Part shown: one piece after another, positions 11,004 through 19,664 of the stretch
Position numbering within the stretch: position 1 is the stretch's first letter
How the letters are laid out: each line of letters opens with the position of its first letter
Assembly (NCBI RefSeq): GCF_003073135.1
Contig: NZ_PGDQ01000006.1
Location: 366,021 to 430,020 of the forward strand
Source: Euzebya rosea
GTDB taxonomy: Bacteria > Actinomycetota > Nitriliruptoria > Euzebyales > Euzebyaceae
DNA: 64,000 bases
Reading direction: 5' to 3'
Translations under genes and position numbers: made by a program
The notes under the pieces: model-generated
Seen by the model: the letters and a program-made list of their open reading frames with translations, nothing else
What the model was told of the DNA's origin: nothing
Databases searched by the model: none

Positions 11004-12230
11004 ATGAGCCCTTCCATGTCGGCGGACGACGACCCGAGGCTTGCGCGCCAGAACCTCCTGCGGGAGTGGTCGCGGCATGCGGAGGGAGGTCGGCCGAGCG
11101 GGGTTCGCAGCGACGTGCTGGAGTCGTGGGAGCGGTCCTCGGACCTGCTGCCCCGGACACGACCCGAGGCCCCGCTCGACGACGAGGACCGCACCCGCGA
11201 GCAGTGGGCGTCCTCACCCCTGCGCCCGGCCGTACGGACGCTGGAGTCCGAGCTGACCTCCGTCGCGCGGGACGGGGCCTTCATCGTCGCCGTCACCGGA
11301 CCCGACGGGAAGATCCTGTGGACCCACGGATCCAGCTGGATGCGCACCCGCGCCGAGGCGGTGCACTTCGTCCCCGGCGGGCGCTGGGACGAAGCGTCCA
11401 TGGGGACCAACGCCCTGGCCATGGCGCTGGACGCCAACCGGCCGGCGGCGGTGTTCTCCGCGGAGCACTTCACCGAGGTCGTCCACGAGTGGGTGTGCTA
11501 CTCCGCCCCGATCGTCGACCCTGCAACGGGTGCGCCGCTCGGGGTCCTGGACCTGTCGACCACATGGGACCGGGCCCACCCGCTGGCCCTGTCCACCGCG
11601 TCGGCCCTGGCCCGCAACCTCGGCCTGCTCGTCCCCCACGACGGCCGGGGGAACGGGGCGGGCGAGCAGGCCGGCGTCGACCTGCGCACCCTCGGCACCG
11701 CGCAGGTGCGGCTCCACGGACGGCTGCTCAAGCTGCCGCCCCGTCAGGTGGAGATCCTCGCCGTCCTCAGCCTCTTCCCCGAGGGGCTGAACCTCGATGC
11801 GCTGCACACCCACCTCTACGAGGACCTCACGGTGTCGGCCTCGACGTGCAAGGCCGAGGTGTCACACCTGCGACGTGCCCTCGGCGGGGTCATCGCCTCG
11901 CGTCCCTACCGGATCGAGGGGGCCATCCGTGCCGACCACGTGGACGTGATGCGGTTGCTCACCGACCGCGACCTCGCCGGGGCGGTCGAGGCCTACGGCG
12001 GGCCCATGCTGCCGTCCAGCGAGGCCCCGGCGATCGTCGAACACCGCTTCTACGTCGAGCGGGCCCTGCGCGACGCCGTCCTGCAGGCCGGCGACCCGGA
12101 CCTGCTGTTCGCCCTCGGTTCGACGATGCCGCTGGACGACGCGATCCACGAGCAGGCGATGCAACGGCTGGCCGAGGACGACCCTCGGCGGGCCATCGCA
12201 CGGGCCCGGCTGGACACCGCCCGTCGCTGA
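11004..12230 (+). CDS. GAF-domain transcriptional regulator with C-terminal winged helix
   Basis: A 408-residue regulator. Residues about 20-220 form a GAF sensor like the N-terminal part of AcoR-type activators, including a GGRWDEASMGTNALA segment and YSAPI. Instead of an AAA+ sigma-54 domain it has an OmpR-like winged helix (about 230-310; LKLPPRQVEILAVLSLF, then KAEVSHLRRALGG) and a tail of about 95 residues. GAF regulators of this kind in actinobacteria sense small molecules and often control dehydrogenase genes; the ligand and targets here are unknown. The next gene is convergent, so the regulator is monocistronic. Confidence 0.78.
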   Translation: MSPSMSADDDPRLARQNLLREWSRHAEGGRPSGVRSDVLESWERSSDLLPRTRPEAPLDDEDRTREQWASSPLRPAVRTLESELTSVARDGAFIVAVTGPDGKILWTHGSSWMRTRAEAVHFVPGGRWDEASMGTNALAMALDANRPAAVFSAEHFTEVVHEWVCYSAPIVDPATGAPLGVLDLSTTWDRAHPLALSTASALARNLGLLVPHDGRGNGAGEQAGVDLRTLGTAQVRLHGRLLKLPPRQVEILAVLSLFPEGLNLDALHTHLYEDLTVSASTCKAEVSHLRRALGGVIASRPYRIEGAIRADHVDVMRLLTDRDLAGAVEAYGGPMLPSSEAPAIVEHRFYVERALRDAVLQAGDPDLLFALGSTMPLDDAIHEQAMQRLAEDDPRRAIARARLDTARR

Positions 12231-12392
12231 GACGGCTCGGATCGGGCGTCCCAACCCTTTGCCAACCTGACGCGGGTCAGGATGCGCCCAACGAGCCGAG
12301 GGTCCGACATGCAGTGGTCGGCGCAGCGGCACCCAGATATGCGGCGGGCCGGGCGTGCTCCCGTTCGTCCCCGCCGCACCAACCTCACCTCC

Positions 12393-12445
12393 GCACCTGC
12401 CCGGCCTCGGGGAACCTCCCGCCTTTCCCCGAGGCCCGCAGGTGC
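12393..12445. terminator. Strong bidirectional terminator
   Basis: A long two-part stem. Outer arms GCACCTGC/GCAGGTGC (12393-12400, 12438-12445) and inner arms GGCCTCGGGGAA/TTCCCCGAGGCC (12403-12414, 12425-12436) enclose a 10-base loop. The sequence after it is T-rich (ACTTCTTCTTG) on the plus strand. It lies between convergent genes ending at 12230 and 12464. The remainder of 12231-12463 shows nothing else. Confidence 0.8.
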
Positions 12446-12463
12446 ACTTCTTCTTGCCTGCGG

Positions 12464-13927
12464 TCAGGCCACCACGATCGGGCAGAGGTAGCCGAACACC
12501 TCGTCGGCCTCGAACCGCGCCGCCTGCCGTGCGGCAACCGCAGCCGACAGGGCCGGGGCGGTCACCGTCGGCATCACGGCGGGCGCGACGCTGCCGTCGG
12601 CGTCCTCGTTCAGCCGCAGGATGTCCACGCCACGCCCGTTGTCGGCGACGTAGATGTAGCCGTCGCGCCAGTAGCCCGCCCACGCGCTGGCGTCGTCGGG
12701 GCGGAAGTAGCCGACCTGCCGGATGTCGGTCGGGTCGCTGGTGTCGAGCAGGCGCAGGCCCTGGCCGTAGAAGGCGTAGGCCAGCAGCCCGTCACCGCGG
12801 TCCTCGAAGTAGTGGGCCGACGCGCAGCCGGTCGCACCCTCCGCGTCCTCGGGGGTCCAGGTGTCCAGCACGTCCATGCGGAACCCGGCCGGGTCGGCGA
12901 AGCCGCTGCCGTCCAGCGACGACCGGATGTCGTAGGTCGCGAACCGGCCCGACGATGCGCAGCTGGACGACAGGTTCTCCTCCGTCGCCATCAGCACCGC
13001 GCCGGTCGACCCGTCCTGGCCGGGGATGGAGAGGTCGACGTTGCGGAAGCTGTTGTGCATGAAGCGGCTGGGGGTCGCCGCCGAGGGGGTCGAGCCGCCG
13101 CCGTAGGGGATGGGCTCGCAGGGCGTCGCCGTCCGGGTGGTACCGGTCAGCGGGTCGGTGTGCTCGCCGGCGGTCCAGTAGCCGTTGACCCCGGCCTCGT
13201 GGGAGACCCATGCCACGCCGTCGCCGTCGACCTGCACGTCGTGGGCGTAGCCGGTGGACCCGTCGTCCATCAGCCCGGTGTTGATCGGCTCCGGACAGGT
13301 CACGGGGTTCAGCGGGTCGGTCACGTCGGTGGCGTAGATCGGCCGCCCGTAGGGGCCGAAGGCGGTGTTGCCGTAGGGGCCGCCGGTCCACAGGTAGTCG
13401 CACGAGTCGACGTCGTCGGGGTCGGCGGACACGCAGGTCGAGGTGTGGCCGGCCGGAAGGGTCACGAAGCCGATCTGGGCCATCAGCGCCGGGTTGGACA
13501 CGTCGATGATGTGGACCGCCCCGAACAGCCGCGCCTGGGCCGGCGCGACGGGGGTGGTGAACCCGCGCGGGTCACGGCTGATGAACAGCAGCTCGCGTTC
13601 GGCGTCGACGTCCATGTCCTCGTTCTCCCAGATGTACATGGGCAGGACGCCCAGCAGCTGGGGAGCAGCGGGGTCGGCCACGTCGTAGCTGTAGATCCCC
13701 GTCACGGTCGAGACGAACATGGTGTCGTCGATGAAGTTGACCGCGATGGCGCTGGACGCCTCGGGGGCGTTGGCGACGAACTCCAGGTTGTCGGAGATCG
13801 CACCCGGAGGGGGATCGGCCGCCAGCGGGGTGGCATCCAGCGCCACCGCACCCGCGCCGGTGGCGCCGAGTGCCAGGAGCAGCGCGACCGCGCCGGCGAG
13901 CAGAGGTGAGGACTTCGCGAGGGTCAT
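12464..13927 (-). CDS. Secreted LVIVD-repeat (beta-propeller-like) protein
   Basis: The 487-residue protein has a Sec signal peptide (about residues 1-30, hydrophobic core LLAGAVALLLALGATGAGAV) and then repeated units of the LVIVD type, such as GIYSYDVADPAAPQLLG, HIIDVSNPALMAQIG and LRLLDTSDPTDIRQVG. These repeats build a beta-propeller-like domain of unknown molecular role. There are several Cys pairs (TCVSADPDDVDSC, SSCASSG) compatible with export and disulfides. ATG 13927 gives the best signal peptide; an upstream ATG (13960) would add 11 residues. It is monocistronic and divergent from the ABC-2 exporter. Confidence 0.78.
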   Translation of the reverse strand: MTLAKSSPLLAGAVALLLALGATGAGAVALDATPLAADPPPGAISDNLEFVANAPEASSAIAVNFIDDTMFVSTVTGIYSYDVADPAAPQLLGVLPMYIWENEDMDVDAERELLFISRDPRGFTTPVAPAQARLFGAVHIIDVSNPALMAQIGFVTLPAGHTSTCVSADPDDVDSCDYLWTGGPYGNTAFGPYGRPIYATDVTDPLNPVTCPEPINTGLMDDGSTGYAHDVQVDGDGVAWVSHEAGVNGYWTAGEHTDPLTGTTRTATPCEPIPYGGGSTPSAATPSRFMHNSFRNVDLSIPGQDGSTGAVLMATEENLSSSCASSGRFATYDIRSSLDGSGFADPAGFRMDVLDTWTPEDAEGATGCASAHYFEDRGDGLLAYAFYGQGLRLLDTSDPTDIRQVGYFRPDDASAWAGYWRDGYIYVADNGRGVDILRLNEDADGSVAPAVMPTVTAPALSAAVAARQAARFEADEVFGYLCPIVVA

Positions 13928-14014
13928 GGACCGGTGGTTCGACACCGGCGCCCCCAACACCTTCCCCGGGTGGATCGGTCGGGAAGGGGAGGGGCGGGGG
14001 CGGGGTCACGGAGG

Positions 14015-14020
14015 TAGCGT
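14015..14020 (+). promoter_or_regulatory. -10 element of the ABC-2 exporter operon
   Basis: TAGCGT ends 9 bases before the GTG at 14030, with no ribosome-binding sequence in between. Leaderless or near-leaderless transcription is likely. Confidence 0.5.
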
Positions 14021-14029
14021 TGGCGGGCT

Positions 14030-15028
14030 GTGAACGCCAAGGGGCAGGCCGCCGCACCGGCCATGGGGCAGGGTTCCACCGACGTGGGTGGGGCCGAGAC
14101 GACGATGGTCCGGGCGACCGGCCTGACCAAGCGCTTCGACGACTACGTCGCCGTGGACGGGATCGACTTCGAGATCCGGGGCGGTCAGGCGTTCGGGTTC
14201 CTCGGCCCCAACGGCGCCGGCAAGACCTCGATGATGCGGATGATCGCGGCGATGAGCCCGGTCACGTCCGGGTCGCTGGAGGTCCTCGGCATGGATCCGA
14301 CGACCGACGGGTCGTCGGTCCGGGCGCGGCTGGGCATCGTCCCGCAGGAGGACAACCTCGACAACGACCTGTCGGTGTCGGACAACCTGCTGTTCTACGG
14401 ACGCTTCTTCGGCCTCGACACCCGCACGCTGGCCAGCCGCATCGAGGACCTGCTGCGGTTCGTCGAGCTGTGGGATCGCCGCGACGCCCGCGTGCAGACC
14501 CTCTCCGGAGGGATGAAGCGCCGCGTGGTCATCGCCCGTGCGCTGATCAACGAACCCGAGATCGTCCTGCTCGACGAGCCGACGACCGGCCTGGATCCGC
14601 AGGCTCGACAGCTGGTGTGGGACCGCCTCTACCGGCTCAAGCAGCGGGGGGTGTCGCTGGTGCTCACGACCCACTACATGGACGAGGCGGAGCAGCTGTG
14701 CGACGAGCTGGTCGTGATGGACCGCGGTCGCATCGTCGCGCAGGGCCCGCCCCGGCAGCTGATCGAGACCTACGTCACCTCCGACGTGATCGAGCTGCGG
14801 TTCCGCGACGGCGTGCCCGCCGACACCGACGCCCTGCAGACGCAGCTCGCGACCATGGCCCAGGACGTGGAGGTGCTGGCCGACCGCGTGCTGCTCTACA
14901 CCGACGAACCCACCGGTACCGCCGATGCCATCGACGCCAGCGGCCTGGCGCTGGCCGGCACGTTGACCCGGCGCAGCACCCTCGAGGACGTCTTCCTCCA
15001 CCTCGCCGGCCGGAGCCTCAACGAATGA
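14030..15028 (+). CDS. ABC-2 type exporter, ATP-binding protein (NodI/DrrA-like)
   Basis: The 332-residue ATPase has Walker A GPNGAGKTS near residue 64, signature LSGGMKRRVVIARALI, Walker B IVLLDEPTTGLD and switch His in TTHYMDEAE. The HYMDEAEQLCD stretch is typical of NodI/DrrA/CcmA-type exporters of lipids, polysaccharides or drugs. The C-terminal 90 residues form the DrrA-type extension. It is coupled to permease 1 by an ATGA overlap (15025-15028). The first 25 residues are low complexity, so ATG 14063 or 14105 remain possible starts. Cargo unknown. Confidence 0.9.
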   Translation: MNAKGQAAAPAMGQGSTDVGGAETTMVRATGLTKRFDDYVAVDGIDFEIRGGQAFGFLGPNGAGKTSMMRMIAAMSPVTSGSLEVLGMDPTTDGSSVRARLGIVPQEDNLDNDLSVSDNLLFYGRFFGLDTRTLASRIEDLLRFVELWDRRDARVQTLSGGMKRRVVIARALINEPEIVLLDEPTTGLDPQARQLVWDRLYRLKQRGVSLVLTTHYMDEAEQLCDELVVMDRGRIVAQGPPRQLIETYVTSDVIELRFRDGVPADTDALQTQLATMAQDVEVLADRVLLYTDEPTGTADAIDASGLALAGTLTRRSTLEDVFLHLAGRSLNE

Positions 15029-15813
15029 GCGCCATGACCGTCTCCGGGTCCCTGCGCTTCGCCCGTTACCAGCTCGAGCTGTGGCGGCGCACGTGGTACG
15101 GCAGCGCCTTCTCGACCTTCGTCGCCCCCATCCTGTACCTGGCCGGCATCGGCCTCGGCATCGGGCAGCTGGTGGAGGGAGGGGGCGCCGCCGCCGAGCT
15201 CGGCGGGGTCAGCTACGCCGCGTTCGCCGGCACGGGCGTCCTTGCCGCCTCCAGCATGCAGACCGGCGCGGGAGAGCTGTCGTGGCCGGTCATGGGCGCG
15301 ATCAGCTTCACCCGCACCTGGGTGGCGTCGACGTCCACCCCGCTGACCCCTGCCGACATCGTCGGCGGGAAGTTGATCGTCCTGGCCGTCCACCTGACGA
15401 TCTCCGGCATCGTCTTCGCGGTGTCGTTGCTGGCCCTCGACCTGGTCGACCCGGCCGGTGCCCTGGGCGTCATCGCCCCGTCCGTGCTCGTCGGCCTGGC
15501 CTGCGGCGCCCCGATGTTCGCCTTCGCCGCGTGGGCCCAGGAGGGCACGAAGATCGGCTACGTCTTCCGCTTCGTCGTCGTCCCGCTGTTCGTCCTCTCG
15601 GGCACGTTCTTCCCCATCAGCGAGCTGCCCTCGGCCGTGCAGCCCCTCGCAGCCGTCTCGCCGCTGTGGCACGGCATCGAGCTGGTCCGGGCCGGTGGGC
15701 TCGGCCTCCCGACCGCCTACCCCCCGCTGGTCCACGTCGCCGTGCTGGTGGCCTGCACCCTCGCCGGTGTCCTCGTGACCATCCGCACCCTGACCCAGCG
15801 GTTGCACCCATGA
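15025..15813 (+). CDS. ABC-2 type exporter permease 1
   Basis: A 262-residue integral membrane protein with six hydrophobic segments and the ABC-2 (NodJ/DrrB) pattern. An N-terminal amphipathic region (WRRTWYGSAFSTFVAPILYL) precedes helix 1, and a late FVLSGTFFPISELPSAVQ element marks the family. It pairs with a second permease of similar size, coupled by ATGA at 15810-15813, suggesting a heterodimeric channel. Confidence 0.9.
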   Translation: MSAMTVSGSLRFARYQLELWRRTWYGSAFSTFVAPILYLAGIGLGIGQLVEGGGAAAELGGVSYAAFAGTGVLAASSMQTGAGELSWPVMGAISFTRTWVASTSTPLTPADIVGGKLIVLAVHLTISGIVFAVSLLALDLVDPAGALGVIAPSVLVGLACGAPMFAFAAWAQEGTKIGYVFRFVVVPLFVLSGTFFPISELPSAVQPLAAVSPLWHGIELVRAGGLGLPTAYPPLVHVAVLVACTLAGVLVTIRTLTQRLHP

Positions 15814-16676
15814 GCACCGACACCGCACCCGCTCCGTCGGGATCACCGGCCCCGCCGACGGTGCCGCGACGCCTCGACCTGCTGTTCCTCCTCGCCCGGC
15901 TGGCGCCCTACCGCCTGCTGGGGGCGCCGAGGGGCCAGCACGTCGTCGAACGCAACGTGCTGCTGTGGCGCAACCAGTGGCCGGCGCTGCTGTCCGGCGT
16001 GTTCGAGCCGCTGCTGTACCTGCTGGTCCTCGGGGTCGGCGTCGGCAGCCTGGTCGACGGCACGGCAGACCTCGGCGGTGCGGCCTACGGCGAGTTCGTC
16101 GCGGCCGGGCTGCTCGGCGCCGCCGCGATGAACGCCACGGTCTACGAGACCTACAACGTCTACTTCAAGCTGCGTCACGACGGCATCTACGACGCCATGG
16201 GCGCCACCCCCGCCGCGCCCCGTGACATCGCGGGTGGTGAGATCGTGTGGGCGGTCAGCCGCGTGGCGCTGTACGCCGTGGGGTTCATGGTCGTGGCCGC
16301 CGCGCTCGGCGTGCTCACGAGCCCCCTGGCCCTGCTCGCCATCCCCGTGGCGCTGCTGATCGGCTTCGCGTTCGCCGCGTTGACCCTGTGGGCAACCACC
16401 CACATGCGCAGCTGGAACGACTTCGACCTGCTGCAGATCGCCATCGTGCCGCTCTTCCTGTTCTCCGCGACCTTCTATCCCATCGACGTCCTGCCGACCT
16501 GGGCGCAGGTGATCACCCACGTCTCGCCGCTGTACCACGGAGTCACAGCCCTGCGGCAGGTCATGCTCGGCCAGGTCGACGCGTGGATCGTGCTGCACCT
16601 CGGCGTGCTGGTGGTGCTCGGGCTGATCGGTTTCCGCCTGGGGGCTCGACGGTTCGTGGTCCTTCTGCGAACCTGA
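15810..16676 (+). CDS. ABC-2 type exporter permease 2
   Basis: A 288-residue NodJ-like permease with a longer cytoplasmic N-terminus (about 55 residues, Pro-rich at first), six hydrophobic segments and FLFSATFYPIDVLPTWAQ matching the same element of permease 1. Last gene of the operon; a hairpin terminator follows 27 bases after its stop. Confidence 0.9.
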   Translation: MSTDTAPAPSGSPAPPTVPRRLDLLFLLARLAPYRLLGAPRGQHVVERNVLLWRNQWPALLSGVFEPLLYLLVLGVGVGSLVDGTADLGGAAYGEFVAAGLLGAAAMNATVYETYNVYFKLRHDGIYDAMGATPAAPRDIAGGEIVWAVSRVALYAVGFMVVAAALGVLTSPLALLAIPVALLIGFAFAALTLWATTHMRSWNDFDLLQIAIVPLFLFSATFYPIDVLPTWAQVITHVSPLYHGVTALRQVMLGQVDAWIVLHLGVLVVLGLIGFRLGARRFVVLLRT

Positions 16677-16703
16677 ACCTCCGCCCCAGCTTCGAGTGGA
16701 CGC

Positions 16704-16738
16704 AGGTTGGTTCGGGCCCCGCCGGACCCGAACCACCT
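16704..16738 (+). terminator. Terminator hairpin of the ABC-2 operon
   Basis: Arms GGTTCGGG/CCCGAACC (16709-16716, 16727-16734) are extended by AGGT/ACCT with one bulged T, around a 10-base loop. It lies just after the permease 2 stop. There is no T tract. Confidence 0.6.
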
Positions 16739-17000
16739 GGATGGCGTTCCCTCGATACGCCACCAGAGCGAGCCGCCCGCCCCCTACCGCAGCTCGACTC
16801 ACACGAGTGTGGCCGTCGAACAACTTCTCGTCGATGGCTCGAAATGACCAAATGAACCGTGCGCACTTCGGACCGTTCTCGGACGGTCTGATGCGTACGG
16901 CCCACAAAACCCGGACGAAACGTCGGCAGGTGCGGCCACTGTCGAACGAGAACATGCCTACGAGCGAGGAACGTGCACCGAACGTCCCCGCGGACACACG
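16739..17000. other. Intergenic stretch before the unknown membrane protein
   Basis: No credible gene is visible. The sequence is less GC-rich than its surroundings around 16820-16930. An inverted repeat GACCGT/ACGGTC with a 6-base spacer (16871-16888) could be an operator. No clear -35/-10 pair was found. Confidence 0.4.
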
Positions 17001-17028
17001 ACCGAACGCGAAAGACCGAACGCGAAAG
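17001..17028 (+). repeat. 14-base tandem duplication abutting a ribosome-binding site
   Basis: ACCGAACGCGAAAG occurs twice back to back (17001-17014, 17015-17028) and runs directly into the GGAGG at 17028-17032 that serves the ATG at 17039. The upper half of the leader is therefore a recent-looking duplication. Confidence 0.75.
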
Positions 17029-17038
17029 GAGGACACCG

Positions 17039-18160
17039 ATGGATCGACAGGCCCCAGAGTCGCCTCGAGGCCCGGTGCCCTCCCGCGCCGCGACACGTCG
17101 CCTCGAGGACGGCCTGCGGCGCGAGGTCGACCACTACCGCACGACGCTGGCCGAGGACCTGGTCGACGCCCACCTCGCGGCAGAGCATGGCGACCACGAC
17201 CGTGCGATCGCCACGCTGGAGTCCCACCTGGCCTCCCTGGAGCAGCTGCAGTCGCGCGTGCAGCGCGTGGTGGCCGGCGCGCTGGTGGAACGTGATGCCG
17301 AGGACGTCGTGGACCGCGCCGTGGGCGCAGCCGCGCAGGCGGTCCCCCCACCACCTCCCCCAGTCCACCCTCCCGAGGTCGACGTGCGGTCCGCCGAGGA
17401 GCCCACGACGGAACCGGCCACACCCACCGCTGGCGGTTCGCTGCGGCGCGGCGTCGTCGCCGCCCTGGCGCTGGCCGCCCTGGCCTTCGCTGGCCTCGGC
17501 CCGCTCCGCGCCCCGGAGCCCGATCCGCTGCTGGCTGCCGTCCAGGCATCCGAGCACGCCCTCGCGGCTGCGGAGGCTGCCGAGTCGGGGGAGGCCCGCG
17601 ACGTGCACGTCCTGACCGCACGGTCGGCGTCCCTGCACGACGCGATCGACGGCCTGCCCGCCGACGTCCGCGACGAACCCGAGGTGCGCAGCTGGCTGCG
17701 CATGGTCATCACCGAGCAGCACGCGGCGCTGTCGGAGCTCCTGGGGACGGTGCCGTCTGTCGATGTCCTCCTGGCCGACCTCGGCCGCCTCGCCGCGGAC
17801 CTCGACATCTCCCTGCCACCCGTGATCGCGACGCCCGCCATGCCCGACGTCCCGGACATGGCCGACACGGAACCGTGGGGGGACGACGGACGGATGGTCG
17901 AACCGGCACCTCGCCCCGGCCCCGGCCCCACCGCCGCCGAGCCCGCGACAGCCTCGCCGCAGGACGGCCCCCGGCCGACACCTCCCACCACTCCCACCAC
18001 CCCGGCGACCGCGGATCCCGAACCGACGACCGAACCGACCACCGACGACGACTTCGTCGTCCCGCCGCTGGACCTCGACGGCGACGAGGACGACCAGGCG
18101 GACGGCGTCGAGACCGACTTCGGCGACGCCGACGGCCTCGGGCCGATGTCGGCTGGCTGA
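17039..18160 (+). CDS. Unknown single-span membrane protein with acidic, Pro/Thr-rich tail
   Basis: I do not recognise this 373-residue protein. Residues 1-70 look helical and charged (possible coiled coil around ATLESHLASLEQLQSRVQRV). A PPPPPP run and Pro/Glu/Thr-rich segment follow. One transmembrane helix lies near 135-155 (GVVAALALAALAFAGLGPL). An extracytoplasmic helical part (about 160-270) leads to a disordered tail rich in Pro, Thr and Asp. The layout recalls anti-sigma or mycofactocin-like regulators only superficially. ATG 17039 has a strong GGAGG at a 6-base spacing. It is apparently monocistronic, followed by a promoter-like TACAAT. Confidence 0.7.
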   Translation: MDRQAPESPRGPVPSRAATRRLEDGLRREVDHYRTTLAEDLVDAHLAAEHGDHDRAIATLESHLASLEQLQSRVQRVVAGALVERDAEDVVDRAVGAAAQAVPPPPPPVHPPEVDVRSAEEPTTEPATPTAGGSLRRGVVAALALAALAFAGLGPLRAPEPDPLLAAVQASEHALAAAEAAESGEARDVHVLTARSASLHDAIDGLPADVRDEPEVRSWLRMVITEQHAALSELLGTVPSVDVLLADLGRLAADLDISLPPVIATPAMPDVPDMADTEPWGDDGRMVEPAPRPGPGPTAAEPATASPQDGPRPTPPTTPTTPATADPEPTTEPTTDDDFVVPPLDLDGDEDDQADGVETDFGDADGLGPMSAG

Positions 18161-18196
18161 CGGTCCGCCGACTTCTGGCAGGGGCACTCAACCGAG

Positions 18197-18202
18197 TACA
18201 AT
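18197..18202 (+). promoter_or_regulatory. -10 element TACAAT before the small membrane protein
   Basis: TACAAT lies 68 bases before the ATG at 18271. The -35 is weak (TTCTGG at 18173-18178, 18-base spacing). A leader of about 60 bases follows. Confidence 0.45.
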
Positions 18203-18270
18203 CCCGGCCCCAGCGCCGCCGTCCACGGTGTGTGCGAACACGATCGACAACGACGAGGTCACTCGCTCCG

Positions 18271-18582
18271 ATGGTTACTCGAACCCTTTCCGCCCTGCTG
18301 CTCGCCCTGATGGTGGTCGGTCTCGTGGCCGGTCCGGTCATGGCGACCGAGGGCGAGGAGAGCCACTTCACGGAGTACTCCGAGATCCGTGAGAACGCCT
18401 CCGACATCGGGGCGGAGTTCCTGACCCCCGACGCCGAGGATGCCGAGCGCCCGGGGTTCTTCGACTGGATGATCTACCCGCTGGCCGCCGCCGGTGTGCT
18501 GGTCGCCGGGTTCGTGATCATGCAGTACCTCGTCTTCCAGCCGCGCTTCGCCCGCGAGGCGGAGGCGCGATCCAAGCGCTGA
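18271..18582 (+). CDS. Small exported membrane protein, unknown
   Basis: A 103-residue protein with a cleavable-looking signal peptide (LSALLLALMVVGLVAGPVMA, residues 5-24), an acidic extracytoplasmic stretch of about 40 residues, one transmembrane helix (about 70-90) and a short basic cytoplasmic tail ending RSKR. I cannot assign a family. It directly precedes the metalloprotease/tilS/hpt/ftsH cluster and may be co-transcribed with it. Confidence 0.7.
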   Translation: MVTRTLSALLLALMVVGLVAGPVMATEGEESHFTEYSEIRENASDIGAEFLTPDAEDAERPGFFDWMIYPLAAAGVLVAGFVIMQYLVFQPRFAREAEARSKR

Positions 18583-18659
18583 CTCCCACCGACCAGGAGG
18601 GTTCGGCGACGCTGGCCGACTGGGCCCTCGCCGAACGCGTCGGCCGTCGGGTCGCCGGG

Positions 18660-19664
18660 TTGTCCGTGGTGCGGGCGACCGGTGAGGACGTGCGTCGCCT
18701 GCGGGGACAGGTCGCCGACGCCGTCGCGCTGGCTGACCGTGCCAGCCGTGATGTGACCGAGCTCGGGGCCGACCTCGGCCCGGCGGACGCACGGGTCGTC
18801 GGTCGCGGCGAATGGATCCGGTCCAACCTGCAGTCGATGCGGTACCTGACCGACCCGTTCGCCGACGCGCTGCTGTCGCGGTCGTCGTTGCCGAAGTCGG
18901 TGTCGGCCAAGGCGGTCGGCATGCAGGTCGGAGCGATCTTCGGGTTCCTGTCCACGCGGGTCCTCGGCCAGTACGAGGTCTTCCTGCCGAACGGCCGCAC
19001 GCCCGGACAGCTCACCCTCGTCGGCCCCAACCTGCTGCAGGCCGAGCGTGACCTGGCCGAGGAAACCGACATCGACGGGACCGACCTGGTCCTCGGGGTC
19101 GTCCTGCACGAGCTCGGCCACCGCCTGCAGTTCGAGGGTGTCGACTGGCTGCGCGGCCACCTGCACGCCATCATCACCACCTACCTCGCCGAGACCCAGA
19201 TCGACCCCGACCGCCTGAAGAGCGGGCTGTCGCAGCTGAAGTCTCGGATCGGCCAGGGCGGGCTGGACGTTCGCGACGTCCTCGAGGCGTTCCTCAGCCC
19301 CGAGCAGGCCGTGCAGATGGCCCAGGCGCAGGCGCTCATGTCGGTGCTGGAGGGCCACGGGAACATCGTCATGGACTGGGGGGTGGAGGTCCTCGCCGAC
19401 GACGGCGTGGATCCCTCGCGCGTCCGGACGGCGCTGAACCGTCGACGGTCCTCGCAGTCGGGGCCCGGTCGGCTCGTCGGACGGGCGCTCGGCATGGCCA
19501 TGAAGGCCGAGCAGTACGCCGTCGGTGAGCAGTTCATCGCCGAGGTCGCCGAACGGCACGGGCGCGACACCTTCCACCGCGTGTGGGAACGGCCCGAGCA
19601 CATCCCCAGCCCGGATGAGCTGGAGGATCCCGACGCATGGGTGACACGGATCACCGCGGCCTGA
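18660..19664 (+). CDS. DUF2342-type zinc metalloprotease-like protein
   Basis: A member of the actinobacterial family annotated as zinc-dependent metalloprotease, or F420-biosynthesis-associated, with the diagnostic stretch HELGHRLQFEGVDWLRGHL. HExxH binds zinc; substrate and role are unknown. TTG 18660 is the first standard start codon in frame and gives 334 residues. The real start is probably upstream: the frame is open from before 18579, its translation includes LADWALAERVGRRVAG, which matches the usual N-terminus of the family, and a perfect AGGAGG lies at 18595-18600. Only ACG (18609) or CTG (18612, 18579) codons are available there. Its 3' end overlaps tilS by 28 bases, which suggests co-expression. 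Confidence 0.82.
   Translation: MSVVRATGEDVRRLRGQVADAVALADRASRDVTELGADLGPADARVVGRGEWIRSNLQSMRYLTDPFADALLSRSSLPKSVSAKAVGMQVGAIFGFLSTRVLGQYEVFLPNGRTPGQLTLVGPNLLQAERDLAEETDIDGTDLVLGVVLHELGHRLQFEGVDWLRGHLHAIITTYLAETQIDPDRLKSGLSQLKSRIGQGGLDVRDVLEAFLSPEQAVQMAQAQALMSVLEGHGNIVMDWGVEVLADDGVDPSRVRTALNRRRSSQSGPGRLVGRALGMAMKAEQYAVGEQFIAEVAERHGRDTFHRVWERPEHIPSPDELEDPDAWVTRITAA

Noticed and set aside
10955..13909. A very long plus-strand open frame of nearly 1000 codons
   Set aside because: It runs antisense or out of frame through the GAF regulator and the LVIVD-repeat protein and has the Arg/Pro/Gly-rich composition of a GC-rich shadow frame.
16940..17000. Possible SOS (LexA) box near GAACGAGAACAT
   Set aside because: The half-sites are in direct, not inverted, orientation and spacing does not fit the actinobacterial CGAAC-N4-GTTCG consensus.
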